Assembly (NCBI RefSeq): GCF_001426565.1
Contig: NZ_LMFA01000012.1
Location: 646,531 to 710,530, forward strand
DNA length: 64,000 nucleotides
Direction: 5' to 3'
Origin: Rhizobium sp. Root482
Lineage (GTDB): Bacteria > Pseudomonadota > Alphaproteobacteria > Rhizobiales > Rhizobiaceae
The stretch's first letter is position 1. The number at the start of each line of letters is the position of its first letter. The notes below the pieces were generated by a model. It had not been told where the DNA came from, did no database searches, and worked only from the letters and a program-made list of their open reading frames with translations. This document shows, piece by piece, positions 52,030 through 60,312 of the stretch. A program made the position numbers and the translations under genes.

Positions 52030-52750
52030 CATCGCGACCCTCCTTGTTCACTGCCAAGCTGGCTTGGTCCGACTCCCACTCGGCATGTTTGATGATGTCA
52101 GCGATTTCGAACTGAGTTGCGGGATCAGCCTGATCACAGCGCACGTTGATAAAAAGCTGGCCCTCGCTCTCCATTATTTTTGTCACGTAGACCTTTCCAA
52201 TCAGATCGCGTTCCTCGACGATACTTTTGATGTCGAGCAATGCTTTACGGAGGATCGCTGTGTTCGGGTCGCTGACCTGCAGCCATACGTTGGCATGCTC
52301 CTGGAAGAGCATGGACACTTCAGCGCGAAATTTCACGCGCTCGTCGAATGCATGGACTTTCGCCGCCAGTTTTTCACGGGCGCTGGTGGCATCCTCTTCG
52401 CACAGAAAGATGGTTACGCGGTCACCAAGCTCGACGGGCTCGGCAGGTTTTCCGCACCACTCACAGGTTTGCCGCGACGAAAAGTGCAGATGACGCTGCA
52501 GACCGATGGCAGCCTGAGCTTTTTCGGGCGACAATTGCATCTCCGGATTTACTAAGATGAATGCCTTGAGACCAGAGTTCGTCCGCTCAAAGCGAACTTC
52601 TCCGGGCGACATCATATCCTCGCCCAGGTCATGGAAACCGGTGATGAAGGTGATAATGATTTCAGTCCAGCCGTCAGGCATCTGACCAATCGATGCGTCG
52701 CACAGATCAGGATACGCATCCCGGATGAGCTTCTGATTCTCGGTTTTCAT
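52019..52750 (-). CDS. Unknown protein, divergent CxxCG family member 3
   Basis: A 243-residue protein from ATG 52750 (GAGGAAA ribosome site). The pattern is MPDGWTEIIITFITGFHDLG, EVRFERTNSGLKAFILVNP, then QTCEWCGKPAEPVELGDRV and IFLCEED. The GW, the LR-type strand and CxxCG align in order with the two clearer copies, but the rest is divergent and an extra 130 residues follow. Function unknown. Confidence 0.68.
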   Translation of the reverse strand: MKTENQKLIRDAYPDLCDASIGQMPDGWTEIIITFITGFHDLGEDMMSPGEVRFERTNSGLKAFILVNPEMQLSPEKAQAAIGLQRHLHFSSRQTCEWCGKPAEPVELGDRVTIFLCEEDATSAREKLAAKVHAFDERVKFRAEVSMLFQEHANVWLQVSDPNTAILRKALLDIKSIVEERDLIGKVYVTKIMESEGQLFINVRCDQADPATQFEIADIIKHAEWESDQASLAVNKEGRDDDP

Positions 52751-52800
52751 CGCTGTTTCCTCGTGCTGATCATGCGCTATCTGATTTGCCGTTGATCGAA

Positions 52801-53226
52801 TCACGGACAGTCGTTGGCGTGCTCGGAGGTCCTGAATCGGCATCTCAATGCACCCTCTGTTTGCTGCAAGACGTCGGGCGACGGGCAGTGCAAACCGCCG
52901 AGCAGACCGCAGACCTGGCAGATGTGTTGCTGTCGCTCATTGAAAAATTGCAGCGCGATGATCAACGCTATCGCCGATCCGTTAGTCCACCGTTCGAAAT
53001 CGACAGTCGGCGCAGCGGTCGCGCGAAACAGCCCGCCCTCATCCTCCAGCCGTTCGAAATGTAAGCTGACCCAAGGGTCCACATCGCCGTTATCTGTTGA
53101 GATAAGAGTGCACTGGTGGAACAAGCCCGCCAAAAGGTCGACGTGTCCTTCCGGGATTGACTTCAGATTCTCGCTCCACCAATGCAGATACAGCTCGCGA
53201 AAACGGTCGCCATTTTCCTTTTTCAT
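52801..53226 (-). CDS. Unknown protein, divergent CxxCG family member 4
   Basis: The 141-residue protein has GHVDLLAGLFHQCTLISTDN, WVSLHFERLEDEGGLFRATA and HICQVCGLLGGLHCPSPDV. It is the most divergent of the set, with a further cysteine in LRCRF. It overlaps the metallophosphoesterase gene by 4 bases. Function unknown. Confidence 0.65.
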   Translation of the reverse strand: MKKENGDRFRELYLHWWSENLKSIPEGHVDLLAGLFHQCTLISTDNGDVDPWVSLHFERLEDEGGLFRATAAPTVDFERWTNGSAIALIIALQFFNERQQHICQVCGLLGGLHCPSPDVLQQTEGALRCRFRTSEHANDCP

Positions 53227-53765
53227 GCCACCACCTCCGCATCCCTCATCGACGCTGTCAGCGCCTGAAAAGTAGCAGGCGCATAACCGAGGTCACTGCA
53301 ATCGACACCACAGTCGCGCGACCGGCCGTATGGCGGAAGGCGGCCATGAGAGTGCCCGTAAAGGTGCCAAGAGCCATGGACAGATGCCGACCACGTGCGC
53401 ATGGCATAATGGTGTAAGATGACGCGTTCGCGGTCTTGCTTGACCTCAGCATAATGTGTCGGGGGCTGGTCCCATGCCAAAGCGGCGATGCCTTTGCGGA
53501 CGCCGCCGCTGTGGTCCAAATCATGGTTGCCCAAGATGAGGCGCTTGCGACCCTTCAGTTGCGCAAAAATCTGTGCGGTGCGCTTGTCGTCACCGGCGGC
53601 GAAGTCGCCCAAATGCCAAACGATATCTTGATCCTTGACGACTGAATTCCAGGCGTCGATCACGTGACGATCCATTTCATCGGTCGACGAAAACGGTCGT
53701 GACTTTAGCATCATCGGATGCTGAAAATGGGTATCGGCTGTAAAATAGTGAGAGACAAACGCCAT
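53223..53765 (-). CDS. Calcineurin-type metallophosphoesterase
   Basis: The 180-residue protein has all metal-binding motifs: YFTADTHFQHP, VWHLGDFAAG, LILGNHDLDH, and HGSWHLYGHSHGRLP. Small stand-alone members often act as phosphodiesterases on nucleotides or RNA 2',3'-cyclic ends; the substrate is open. It heads the operon of zinc-motif proteins. The ATG at 53765 is preceded by GGGCTTCC-like sequence on the minus strand with weak complementarity to the ribosome. Confidence 0.9.
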   Translation of the reverse strand: MAFVSHYFTADTHFQHPMMLKSRPFSSTDEMDRHVIDAWNSVVKDQDIVWHLGDFAAGDDKRTAQIFAQLKGRKRLILGNHDLDHSGGVRKGIAALAWDQPPTHYAEVKQDRERVILHHYAMRTWSASVHGSWHLYGHSHGRLPPYGRSRDCGVDCSDLGYAPATFQALTASMRDAEVVA

Positions 53766-53907
53766 CTCGGAAGCCCTTTCAAGTCACAATAAATCCTCAC
53801 CACCTGTGTTCGAACGGATGGACAACGCGGGTGCGTCATAGATTTATGGTGGCGGACTTCATTCGATGCGGCTCCAAGAGCGGGTTGGCGTTGGAGAGAA
53901 AATAGTG

Positions 53908-53937
53908 AAGGTGCCGCAGATTGTAAAGCGGTACCTT
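53908..53937 (-). terminator. Hairpin after gene 53947-54825
   Basis: AAGGTGCCGC (53908-53917) pairs with GCGGTACCTT (53928-53937) with one mismatch. It lies 10 bases after the stop of the upstream gene and would separate it from the metallophosphoesterase operon. Confidence 0.6.
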
Positions 53938-53946
53938 TTCATATAG

Positions 53947-54825
53947 TTAGGCGTTGAGTGCCTCTTCCTCAGCTTCTGCGTCGGCCAGCTCATCGCTGGA
54001 GTCACGGTCGTTATTGCTACCACCGCCCAAGAGAAAATATTTGTCCGTGCTCACCTCGTCGTCTGCTGGATCAACGATCTTCCGGTCACGGTCGTTGATC
54101 CGGTCGTTCTTGATCATCCAGTCCAATGCCTGCAGGTGCGAGAGGTAGACGCCTATCATATTCGGTATCTGCCGCTCATGATAGGCGAGTGCAAGCTTGA
54201 AGTGGTGGGCGCTTCCCAAACGCTGGATGGCGGGCTTTGCGATCAGTTTCAGGGCTTCAGTCAAAGCATTCTTATTGAGCTTTTCGAGTTCGTAGATTGT
54301 AGGAAATCGGTCCCTCAAACGATGTATTATCTCTATCTCGACATATCGAGCGTTCTCTTTCGGCGACTTACCGGTGAACGGGTATCCATTCAGAAGTCGA
54401 CCAAGCTCAGCGCCCTCGGTTTCCAGCTCCGGTCGGTCAAAGTATGGGTGCCAGCACGGTGACCAACCGTCCAAGCTGTAGCCCTGTTTCGAAAAGGGCC
54501 CATTTGTCTCCCGCTTCTTTTTCACCTTCGGCCTAGGGTTTTCGTTCGGCATGGAGTTGCGCTTGTGCTGAACACTTTCGATCTCGTCCGACGACAGCAA
54601 GAGGTGCTCGATCCCGTCAGCGTCGTGAGGAATCATGACGTCAGGCCAGACGACGTCCTCGGTTTGCTCTGGTCGGACCATGTGTAATTTGAATACCGCC
54701 ACGCATGTTGCTGGGCCTACCCAGGTTGCCGCTTTGGCAAGGACGTCGTCGATGATCAAGCGAAAGACTTCGCCGGGCCGGACGCCTTTAACTTTGAATA
54801 CAATGGCTTCTGGGTGACGGATCAT
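53947..54825 (-). CDS. Hypothetical protein downstream of rep (292 aa)
   Basis: From ATG 54825: MIRHPEAIVFKVKGVRPGEV, a charged linker RPKVKKKRETNGPFSKQGYS, a WSPCWHPYFDRPELETEGAE segment and a helical C-terminus ending in an acidic tail ADAEAEEEALNA. It overlaps the rep stop by 4 bases, so it is translationally coupled and may help replication or partition. No family recognised. Confidence 0.62.
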   Translation of the reverse strand: MIRHPEAIVFKVKGVRPGEVFRLIIDDVLAKAATWVGPATCVAVFKLHMVRPEQTEDVVWPDVMIPHDADGIEHLLLSSDEIESVQHKRNSMPNENPRPKVKKKRETNGPFSKQGYSLDGWSPCWHPYFDRPELETEGAELGRLLNGYPFTGKSPKENARYVEIEIIHRLRDRFPTIYELEKLNKNALTEALKLIAKPAIQRLGSAHHFKLALAYHERQIPNMIGVYLSHLQALDWMIKNDRINDRDRKIVDPADDEVSTDKYFLLGGGSNNDRDSSDELADAEAEEEALNA

Positions 54826-56456
54826 GCTGCAACTCCTTCGGCCAGATAAGCCGCGATCTCGCGCTCGAAGCCCATCCATTGCGACGGGGTCGCTGAAACC
54901 TTGTGGACCCCTGAGAAGTGAGCGCCCTCGAAGCGGAGTATGCGCTGTTCGCTTCCAGCGAAATCGCAGAACAGGCTGACTACCTCAATGTCGAAATCGT
55001 CCTGAGACACGGATGGATCGAGACGGTAGACGTTGGCTACTGACTTGGGCTGTTGGACCGGCTCCTCGATGTCGGCCCATACCTTAGCCATCTCGGCTTC
55101 GATTAGTTCAGACTGTTCGCGCAGCTCCCTGGCTGCCAGATAGTCGGCCATGTCGTCTGCATCGGTGCGGCCAGGCTCGGCATTCTTGCGAAAAGTTTTT
55201 GCACGTTTTTCGAGCGTACTCGTTTTCCAACCCCGCCCAAGTCTCTGACGACGAGCTGCTTCAGCTTCGGTTTTGATGGCTAAGGGCGCATTGCTGCGAT
55301 CAGCAAGGTGCTCGACCAGATCAGGATCGTCGCATTCTTCTTCTAAGAAACCCCATGCAGCCCATGCCGCACCTTGCGTATCTACTGCGGCCAGAAGAGC
55401 GTCGCCGCGATAGCTGCGAGATTCGTATCCTGAGGTCAAACCTTTGCCGCTGAGAGCCTCCTTAAGAGCCACAAGCCACAGCTTAAAAAGGTCACTGGAG
55501 ATATGGCCGGTCAGTTTAAATGTTCTCGACGCGCGCTGCCATAGGTCACTGCGGACGGCAAAACGAGGATCGTCTGCACCACCTTGGCGAAACTCTGGCT
55601 TCTTAGAATAGTCGATCCCGACGCGGACATGTCTGAAATCAGGTGCACGGAGGCGAAGGGTGTAGCAGATCGAGTTGACGCGACGGCCACGACCCGGCTC
55701 CTGCACAATATCCAGCGAGGTTTTGAAACGGCGGACCGATACCAAGTCGTCTAACGACTTTCGAGCGAAATCCACGAGCTTACCAACGTTCAGCTTATCG
55801 GCATCATCATGTCCAGGAAACTGGATTACCTCGGCCAACTCCTGAGGAGAGAATCGGATATAGATTTCATTGTCCTCACCAGGCTGCCAACGCTTTCGAG
55901 TGCTCTGCAAGGCGAGGTGTTTGTATAGAGCCGGGCTGTGCTTGAGGCTCATATTCCCGTCGCCAAGGGCTGCCAGCTCAAGGTAGGCGTATGACGGCAT
56001 GGAACGCATCAGGTCTTTGATGGGCGGCGCAAACATCCAGCCGATCATGGTCGTAGAGTTCTTCAACTCTTCCCATGACACGACCATCTGTACGCCCCTA
56101 TACCGCCGGTCCGGGTAAGCGCTGTCGCCGAAAGACATCCGCGTCATCCGCAGTTTTTCGAGCGATTTAATGATGTCGTCCTTGCGAATGTTGGGACCGG
56201 CAAAGCGGGTGAGCGCAGCCAGCTCGATGGCGTATCGATCAGCCTGCATCTCGCGGTCGACCTCGTAAGCATGCGAGATCAGGATTTCATGGACGACGGA
56301 ATCGAGCACGGACAGGGCCGGACCATCGCAGGAAACACCTGACAGCATTTCAGGTGGTCGTGGGCTTTCTGGCGCGACGGATGAGAATTCAGAGGGTTTA
56401 TGCTCAGCCAGTCTGACGAGGCTGCCGTGTGGGCTGGGTTTAAATTTCTGCGTCAT
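54822..56456 (-). CDS. Candidate plasmid-type replication initiator
   Basis: A protein of about 545 residues (563 if a TTG at 56513 is used). The middle region, with SYAYLELAALGDGNMSLKHS, PALYKHLALQSTRKRWQPGE and IYIRFSPQELAEVIQF, has the winged-helix pattern of Rep_3-like initiators, although I cannot prove the family. A basic segment KTSTLEKRAKTFRKNAE follows. Iteron-like repeats lie directly upstream of the gene (56550-56725), which is the usual arrangement of an iteron origin. It heads a short operon. Confidence 0.62.
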   Translation of the reverse strand: MTQKFKPSPHGSLVRLAEHKPSEFSSVAPESPRPPEMLSGVSCDGPALSVLDSVVHEILISHAYEVDREMQADRYAIELAALTRFAGPNIRKDDIIKSLEKLRMTRMSFGDSAYPDRRYRGVQMVVSWEELKNSTTMIGWMFAPPIKDLMRSMPSYAYLELAALGDGNMSLKHSPALYKHLALQSTRKRWQPGEDNEIYIRFSPQELAEVIQFPGHDDADKLNVGKLVDFARKSLDDLVSVRRFKTSLDIVQEPGRGRRVNSICYTLRLRAPDFRHVRVGIDYSKKPEFRQGGADDPRFAVRSDLWQRASRTFKLTGHISSDLFKLWLVALKEALSGKGLTSGYESRSYRGDALLAAVDTQGAAWAAWGFLEEECDDPDLVEHLADRSNAPLAIKTEAEAARRQRLGRGWKTSTLEKRAKTFRKNAEPGRTDADDMADYLAARELREQSELIEAEMAKVWADIEEPVQQPKSVANVYRLDPSVSQDDFDIEVVSLFCDFAGSEQRILRFEGAHFSGVHKVSATPSQWMGFEREIAAYLAEGVAA

Positions 56457-56549
56457 ATTGATGGTCACGGGTGGTGATACATCGAGTGTTTTCTCGGGCG
56501 GAGAATAAAGCAAGGACTAAATCCATTTTCATTTTCACTTGGAATTTAG

Positions 56550-56725
56550 TGTTTAAATCCATTGATCGGCTACGGTTGGATAGTAAGTAATCACGTCAAC
56601 CAAATGTTGGGATATCTGGGATTTAAACGTTATGTCAACATTTGGAGATTTGGGATATCTGGGATTTAAACAACGTTGACATATACTTGTTTTCGTTGAG
56701 GTTTCACGTGAATTTTTATGTCAAC
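56550..56725. repeat. Iteron-like repeats, possible origin of replication
   Basis: Two identical 22-bp direct repeats (56607-56628 and 56650-56671, core GATATCTGGGATTTAAAC) start 43 bases apart, about four helical turns. An inverted partial copy, GTTTAAATCC, lies at 56550-56559. GTCAAC occurs at 56595, 56634 and 56720, with an inverted copy GTTGAC at 56674. The region is AT-rich and next to the candidate initiator gene. Confidence 0.7.
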
Positions 56726-56827
56726 AATGCCACAATACAGAGTGAAGGGAACTGTGAGTTATTCAGGTGCTTCACCTTTTTACCGTGGCAGCTGCGCTGC
56801 AGATCAGGTTGAAGAACCGTGAGAGGT

Positions 56828-57058
56828 TTACTCCGGCCATCGCAGTGGAAGCTGAACGAGATAACGGAGAAGGTCTGCCAAGGCCTTTTGGCATTCCGGA
56901 GCAATCCCGTCACCCTCGATCCGGTCGGCCAACACCAGGATAGCGTCTGCCGCTGACAGCTGTAAGCCTGAATAGTCACCCGTAGTGATCACATCGCGCA
57001 GTGGCGACAACAGCCAATCGCCGGGTACTGCGGTCTTGCTCTCGAAAATGCCGATCAT
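56828..57058 (-). CDS. Hypothetical protein (76 aa)
   Basis: MIGIFESKTAVPGDWLLSPL, an ADAILVLADRIEGDGIAP segment and a helical end LLRYLVQLPLRWPE. Codon use looks coding, but no family is recognised. The GTG starts at 57070 and 57061 are alternatives. It lies on the far side of the iteron region from rep. Confidence 0.5.
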   Translation of the reverse strand: MIGIFESKTAVPGDWLLSPLRDVITTGDYSGLQLSAADAILVLADRIEGDGIAPECQKALADLLRYLVQLPLRWPE

Positions 57059-57070
57059 CACATGCCCCAC

Positions 57071-57300
57071 TCATGTCAAATGGAAGCTAATGTCCGCAAT
57101 GTCAACATCGTCAAAGCTATCGATTTTCCTGGGAAAAGTCCGCTCTAGAGACGGTAAACGCAGGTTAAAATAAATTGAAACCACTTATCTTGCTGGCATT
57201 ACGATTTATTTCGATTTGTCCGATGAAAAACTCCGCGTTTCTTGCGTCGCCGATGATCACACTGTGACGGTAAACGACACAGTGTTACGGGAGACACAAC
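57071..57300. promoter_or_regulatory. Regulatory region with repeated GACGGTAAACG
   Basis: About 230 bases between divergent genes. GACGGTAAACG occurs at 57150-57160 and again at 57266-57276, the second inside an inverted repeat (57260-57284). Confidence 0.5.
57260..57284. promoter_or_regulatory. Inverted repeat CACTGTG-N11-CACAGTG
   Basis: Perfect 7-bp arms at 57260-57266 and 57278-57284, 17 bases before the start codon at 57301. It could be a repressor site. Confidence 0.55.
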
Positions 57301-57729
57301 ATGGAACCACAGGAATACGTATCGGCGGGAGCGGCTAGGACCGCGCGTTGGAGAGCGGCAATCAAGCAGCGGTCGATCCCTGAGACGGACGACCTGGACA
57401 CAGCGATAGCGTCAGCATTCTCGGCTTTCATCGGTCATTACCAGAAGTCCGGGTTGCTGGAGCACCAGCAGGCGGCGAATGGCATGGTGCTGCTGATCGG
57501 CAAAGCCCTGCAGGACGCTGGTTACTGTGGTGACGAGGCCCTGCGCCGGGCAGAGAACCGGCTCTATTACTTACAGATGACGAGCCGCTTTCCTAATGCG
57601 TCGGCAACCGCCAAAAGACGGTGGGAGCTGGGTCCACTTGATCCGGAATCTGCGCTGACGGAGAACGATTTCGACCCGTTCTACGATGGCGATTACGAAG
57701 TCACGGATGAGGACGCCTATGACGACTGA
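57301..57729 (+). CDS. Hypothetical protein (142 aa), mobile element
   Basis: A soluble helical protein (MEPQEYVSAGAARTARWRAA; SAFIGHYQKSGLLEHQQAAN; ALRRAENRLYYLQMTSRFPN) with an acidic tail FDPFYDGDYEVTDEDAYDD. GGGAGAC precedes the ATG. No family recognised. It overlaps the next gene by 11 bases. A palindromic operator candidate lies in its promoter. Confidence 0.62.
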   Translation: MEPQEYVSAGAARTARWRAAIKQRSIPETDDLDTAIASAFSAFIGHYQKSGLLEHQQAANGMVLLIGKALQDAGYCGDEALRRAENRLYYLQMTSRFPNASATAKRRWELGPLDPESALTENDFDPFYDGDYEVTDEDAYDD

Positions 57730-58081
57730 TCCGGTTGCCTCCCCCCGTTACTCCATACGTTTGAAACGAAATGATCCGAAATTGAATCTGAATTGTGCAA
57801 TCGTACAATGTGACGGCCCCGAAGCTTTGGCCCGCGCCCACAGGGCGGTTATGTGGCTAGCCGATCAAGACCAGGACGAAGCGCAGCTCGCCAACGGGTT
57901 GGGCTTCAGCAAGTCCGACACCAAAGCTGGACGCAACTTGGCAAATATTTCGACTCTTCAGGTGATCCTGTCTTCAATACTAACGGTGATGGCTGTCAAT
58001 CTTGCTCGGAAATATCGCCGCCAGCTGCCGCATGAGTACCTGGTCGACCAACAAAAGCAGCAGAACCTGAAAATTCAGTAG
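57719..58081 (+). CDS. Hypothetical protein (120 aa), mobile element
   Basis: MTTDPVASPRYSIRLKRNDP, then a helical region (ALARAHRAVMWLADQDQDEA, LGFSKSDTKAGRNLANI) and a basic end. It is translationally coupled to the gene before it. There may be one weak hydrophobic segment near LQVILSSILTVMAVNL. No family recognised. Confidence 0.55.
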   Translation: MTTDPVASPRYSIRLKRNDPKLNLNCAIVQCDGPEALARAHRAVMWLADQDQDEAQLANGLGFSKSDTKAGRNLANISTLQVILSSILTVMAVNLARKYRRQLPHEYLVDQQKQQNLKIQ

Positions 58082-58137
58082 GCCATTTCAGCCGACCGTA
58101 GGAGTGGCAATCGGCATGAAACTCTTGATCTAGTCTT

Positions 58138-58878
58138 TCATCGTGCCGCCCGCCGTTTCTCGGCCGCCTCCAGGTCCTCCGTGAGCTTCGCATGCCGATC
58201 TCGTAGCTCCTCTATGGGCACTTTCGGCAGCAGGAAAGACGGCTTGTTCTTCCGCATAGCCTCGGCTTCCTCCCGCTGCTTGGTAACCTTTTCGATTGCG
58301 GCCTTGAACGTTTCAGCTGGGTCCCACGCACCTCTTTCCAACAGAGGGACGCCATATTTCTCAGCGAGCTGGTCATTGATCAGGCAAGCCTCTAGACCGA
58401 TCCAAGCATATCGAATTTCACGCTCTTGGAAGGCGTCACCAAAGTAAGGCGGACCCTCGCCATATTCGAAGTTGCTGTTGACCGCACGGTTTGCGACGTC
58501 AATCTTATTCGGCAATGATCGGATTTGATATTGCAGCTTCTTCGGGAAGGCAGCCCAGTTCCACGATTCCGGGAATCGGATATCTGGAGTATCGACGGTG
58601 GATTCGTATTCGCCAGTTTCACGGTCTTCTTCCAGAGGATCGTCGACAACGTATGAACACTCGGAAATGAGCTTGTCGAGCTGCGACACGAGGGCGAAAG
58701 CAAGGACTTCAGCTTCACTCTCCTTTTTCCAGCGAGCGGTTAAATATTCGCGTAGCCAGTTAAGAAAGAACAGAAGGACGCCTGCTACGACGGCAACGAT
58801 CAGTCCTGGCACGACCGTCAAAAGCCAGTTCTGCGGAGCCGCCGTCGCGGTCCCGATGGTAAAATTGATGAAATTCAT
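58138..58878 (-). CDS. Membrane-anchored hypothetical protein (246 aa)
   Basis: One N-terminal membrane helix (LLTVVPGLIVAVVAGVLLFF), then a soluble domain of 200 residues (SWNWAAFPKKLQYQIRSLPN, YFGDAFQEREIRYAWIGLEA) and a coiled-coil-like C-terminus (IEELRDRHAKLTEDLEAAEK). No family recognised. Divergent from the small gene at 59039. Confidence 0.65.
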   Translation of the reverse strand: MNFINFTIGTATAAPQNWLLTVVPGLIVAVVAGVLLFFLNWLREYLTARWKKESEAEVLAFALVSQLDKLISECSYVVDDPLEEDRETGEYESTVDTPDIRFPESWNWAAFPKKLQYQIRSLPNKIDVANRAVNSNFEYGEGPPYFGDAFQEREIRYAWIGLEACLINDQLAEKYGVPLLERGAWDPAETFKAAIEKVTKQREEAEAMRKNKPSFLLPKVPIEELRDRHAKLTEDLEAAEKRRAAR

Positions 58879-59038
58879 ACCGTCCCCAACAGCGTTACCG
58901 CTGTGAAATTACCCAACCCGATGGCGCGTCACCAAAGATTCTCATCAGTGGATGTCGATTCTATTTGATCTAGGTCTCGTTTGCTCCAACCATTTTCATT
59001 GGGGACGGCGAAGACCGTCAGCGATGAAGGATACTACG

Positions 59039-59254
59039 ATGAATTTATCTACTGATTTGGCGAATGAAATTCTGCAAACCGTCGTCGACTACGGCAAAGC
59101 CACAGATACTTGGGCGTGGAATGCGGCGATACTTGCAACGACGAAGGATCAACGCCTCGCCGAGCGGAAGTTTAAGCTTAAGCAGAAGGGTCTCGCTGAC
59201 AGAGAGGCCGCCTTCGAAAAGCTGCAGCAGCTTCTCGCACAGGTGTCAGAATGA
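59039..59254 (+). CDS. Small helical hypothetical protein (71 aa)
   Basis: MNLSTDLANEILQTVVDYGK ... LKQKGLADREAAFEKLQQLL, probably an all-helical protein. AAGGA lies at the right distance before ATG 59039. No family recognised. Confidence 0.58.
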   Translation: MNLSTDLANEILQTVVDYGKATDTWAWNAAILATTKDQRLAERKFKLKQKGLADREAAFEKLQQLLAQVSE

Positions 59255-59435
59255 GTTCGCGGCCTTTCGTGATCGCCTGACGCGTCAGATCATCGTTTCA
59301 AATATCAACGTGACGCTGACGCAAGTTTCCTGTCATGTAGTTTGCCGGAAACCTAAGGTTGGGGCTTCATCAACCTGAGTTTATCAAAATTTCATAGCTG
59401 CAACCTAGATTCGGCCTCCACAGGGGGCATGCACT

Positions 59436-60284
59436 ATGCAGACAGTTCAAAGATTTACGTTTCCTACTTTCATGGGCATCTGCTCCATCTTGGCGGCGTT
59501 CGCGGATATTCTGCAGAATCCGGCGATCTTCGCTGGAATTCTTATCGCCCTGTTCGGCATAGGTGCCGTCTCGATCATTGTACCGGCTGGGTGGGTGACG
59601 TCAAAGCTCGCTGACACGATTGGCTTTGACTCCTCGATCAGCTCCACGCTTAAGCCGTTTGGTCTCTCATGCCTGATGCTTGGCGGCTTGATCTATGTTT
59701 TCTCCGCACTGTCCGCTGGAGCCGAGGCCGAAGGTGGAGCCTTAGCGAAGGCATTTCCCGAAATCGAAAAGATTCAGCTCGCCCTCGGTCGTGTTGAGAA
59801 AGACCTTGGTGAGCTTAAGGGTCAGACGGTCGCAATCAAGCAGGACACGGGGCAACTGGTTGAAACATCTCTGAAATGGATCAGCGTGGATGCGAGCCCG
59901 GGATCATTCGCGCGGACCACGAACGCCGGTGTGCTCCACTATTTTCCGAAAGGGCTTTACGTCAATCTCTCAAATGAGACCGGTCAAACGTTCGAGGATA
60001 TTTCGGTCGTCGTAACAAGTGGCGCAGCAACCCTGTTCTCCGAACAAATTTCGATGCTGTTGCAAGACGGGTATAAACACTATCTGCACGACGTTCCGGA
60101 TGTCTTCGAGACGGTGTCAGTGTGCGTGACCGCAAAACGCCGAGGACGACCGGAGTGGTTGACCGAGACGCGAGCCTATAAAGCGGTGCAGAAGCGCCTT
60201 GAAGACATGCCATCATATGATGTTGTAGATATGACGGACCTGACGATGTCTTCGGAGAAGCCCAGCTGTTCCTCCTCCACATGA
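59436..60284 (+). CDS. Hypothetical membrane protein with soluble C-terminal domain (282 aa)
   Basis: Three or so membrane helices fill residues 10-95 (PAIFAGILIALFGIGAVSII; FGLSCLMLGGLIYVFSAL). A short coiled-coil-like stretch follows (EIEKIQLALGRVEKDLGELK GQTVAIKQ), then a soluble domain beginning SVDASPGSFARTTNAGVLHY. The plan (membrane, stalk, domain) fits a sensor or effector; no family recognised, so no function is given. Confidence 0.65.
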   Translation: MQTVQRFTFPTFMGICSILAAFADILQNPAIFAGILIALFGIGAVSIIVPAGWVTSKLADTIGFDSSISSTLKPFGLSCLMLGGLIYVFSALSAGAEAEGGALAKAFPEIEKIQLALGRVEKDLGELKGQTVAIKQDTGQLVETSLKWISVDASPGSFARTTNAGVLHYFPKGLYVNLSNETGQTFEDISVVVTSGAATLFSEQISMLLQDGYKHYLHDVPDVFETVSVCVTAKRRGRPEWLTETRAYKAVQKRLEDMPSYDVVDMTDLTMSSEKPSCSSST

Positions 60285-60312
60285 TCTTCGAATATGGACG
60301 GCGGTGTGTAAG

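Noticed and set aside
56550..56725. CRISPR array
   Set aside because: Only two full repeats with unequal surroundings and no cas genes; the arrangement fits replication iterons better.
56716..56979. 87-codon minus-strand frame over the iteron border
   Set aside because: Overlaps the better frame at 56828-57058 and runs into the repeat region; no ribosome site.
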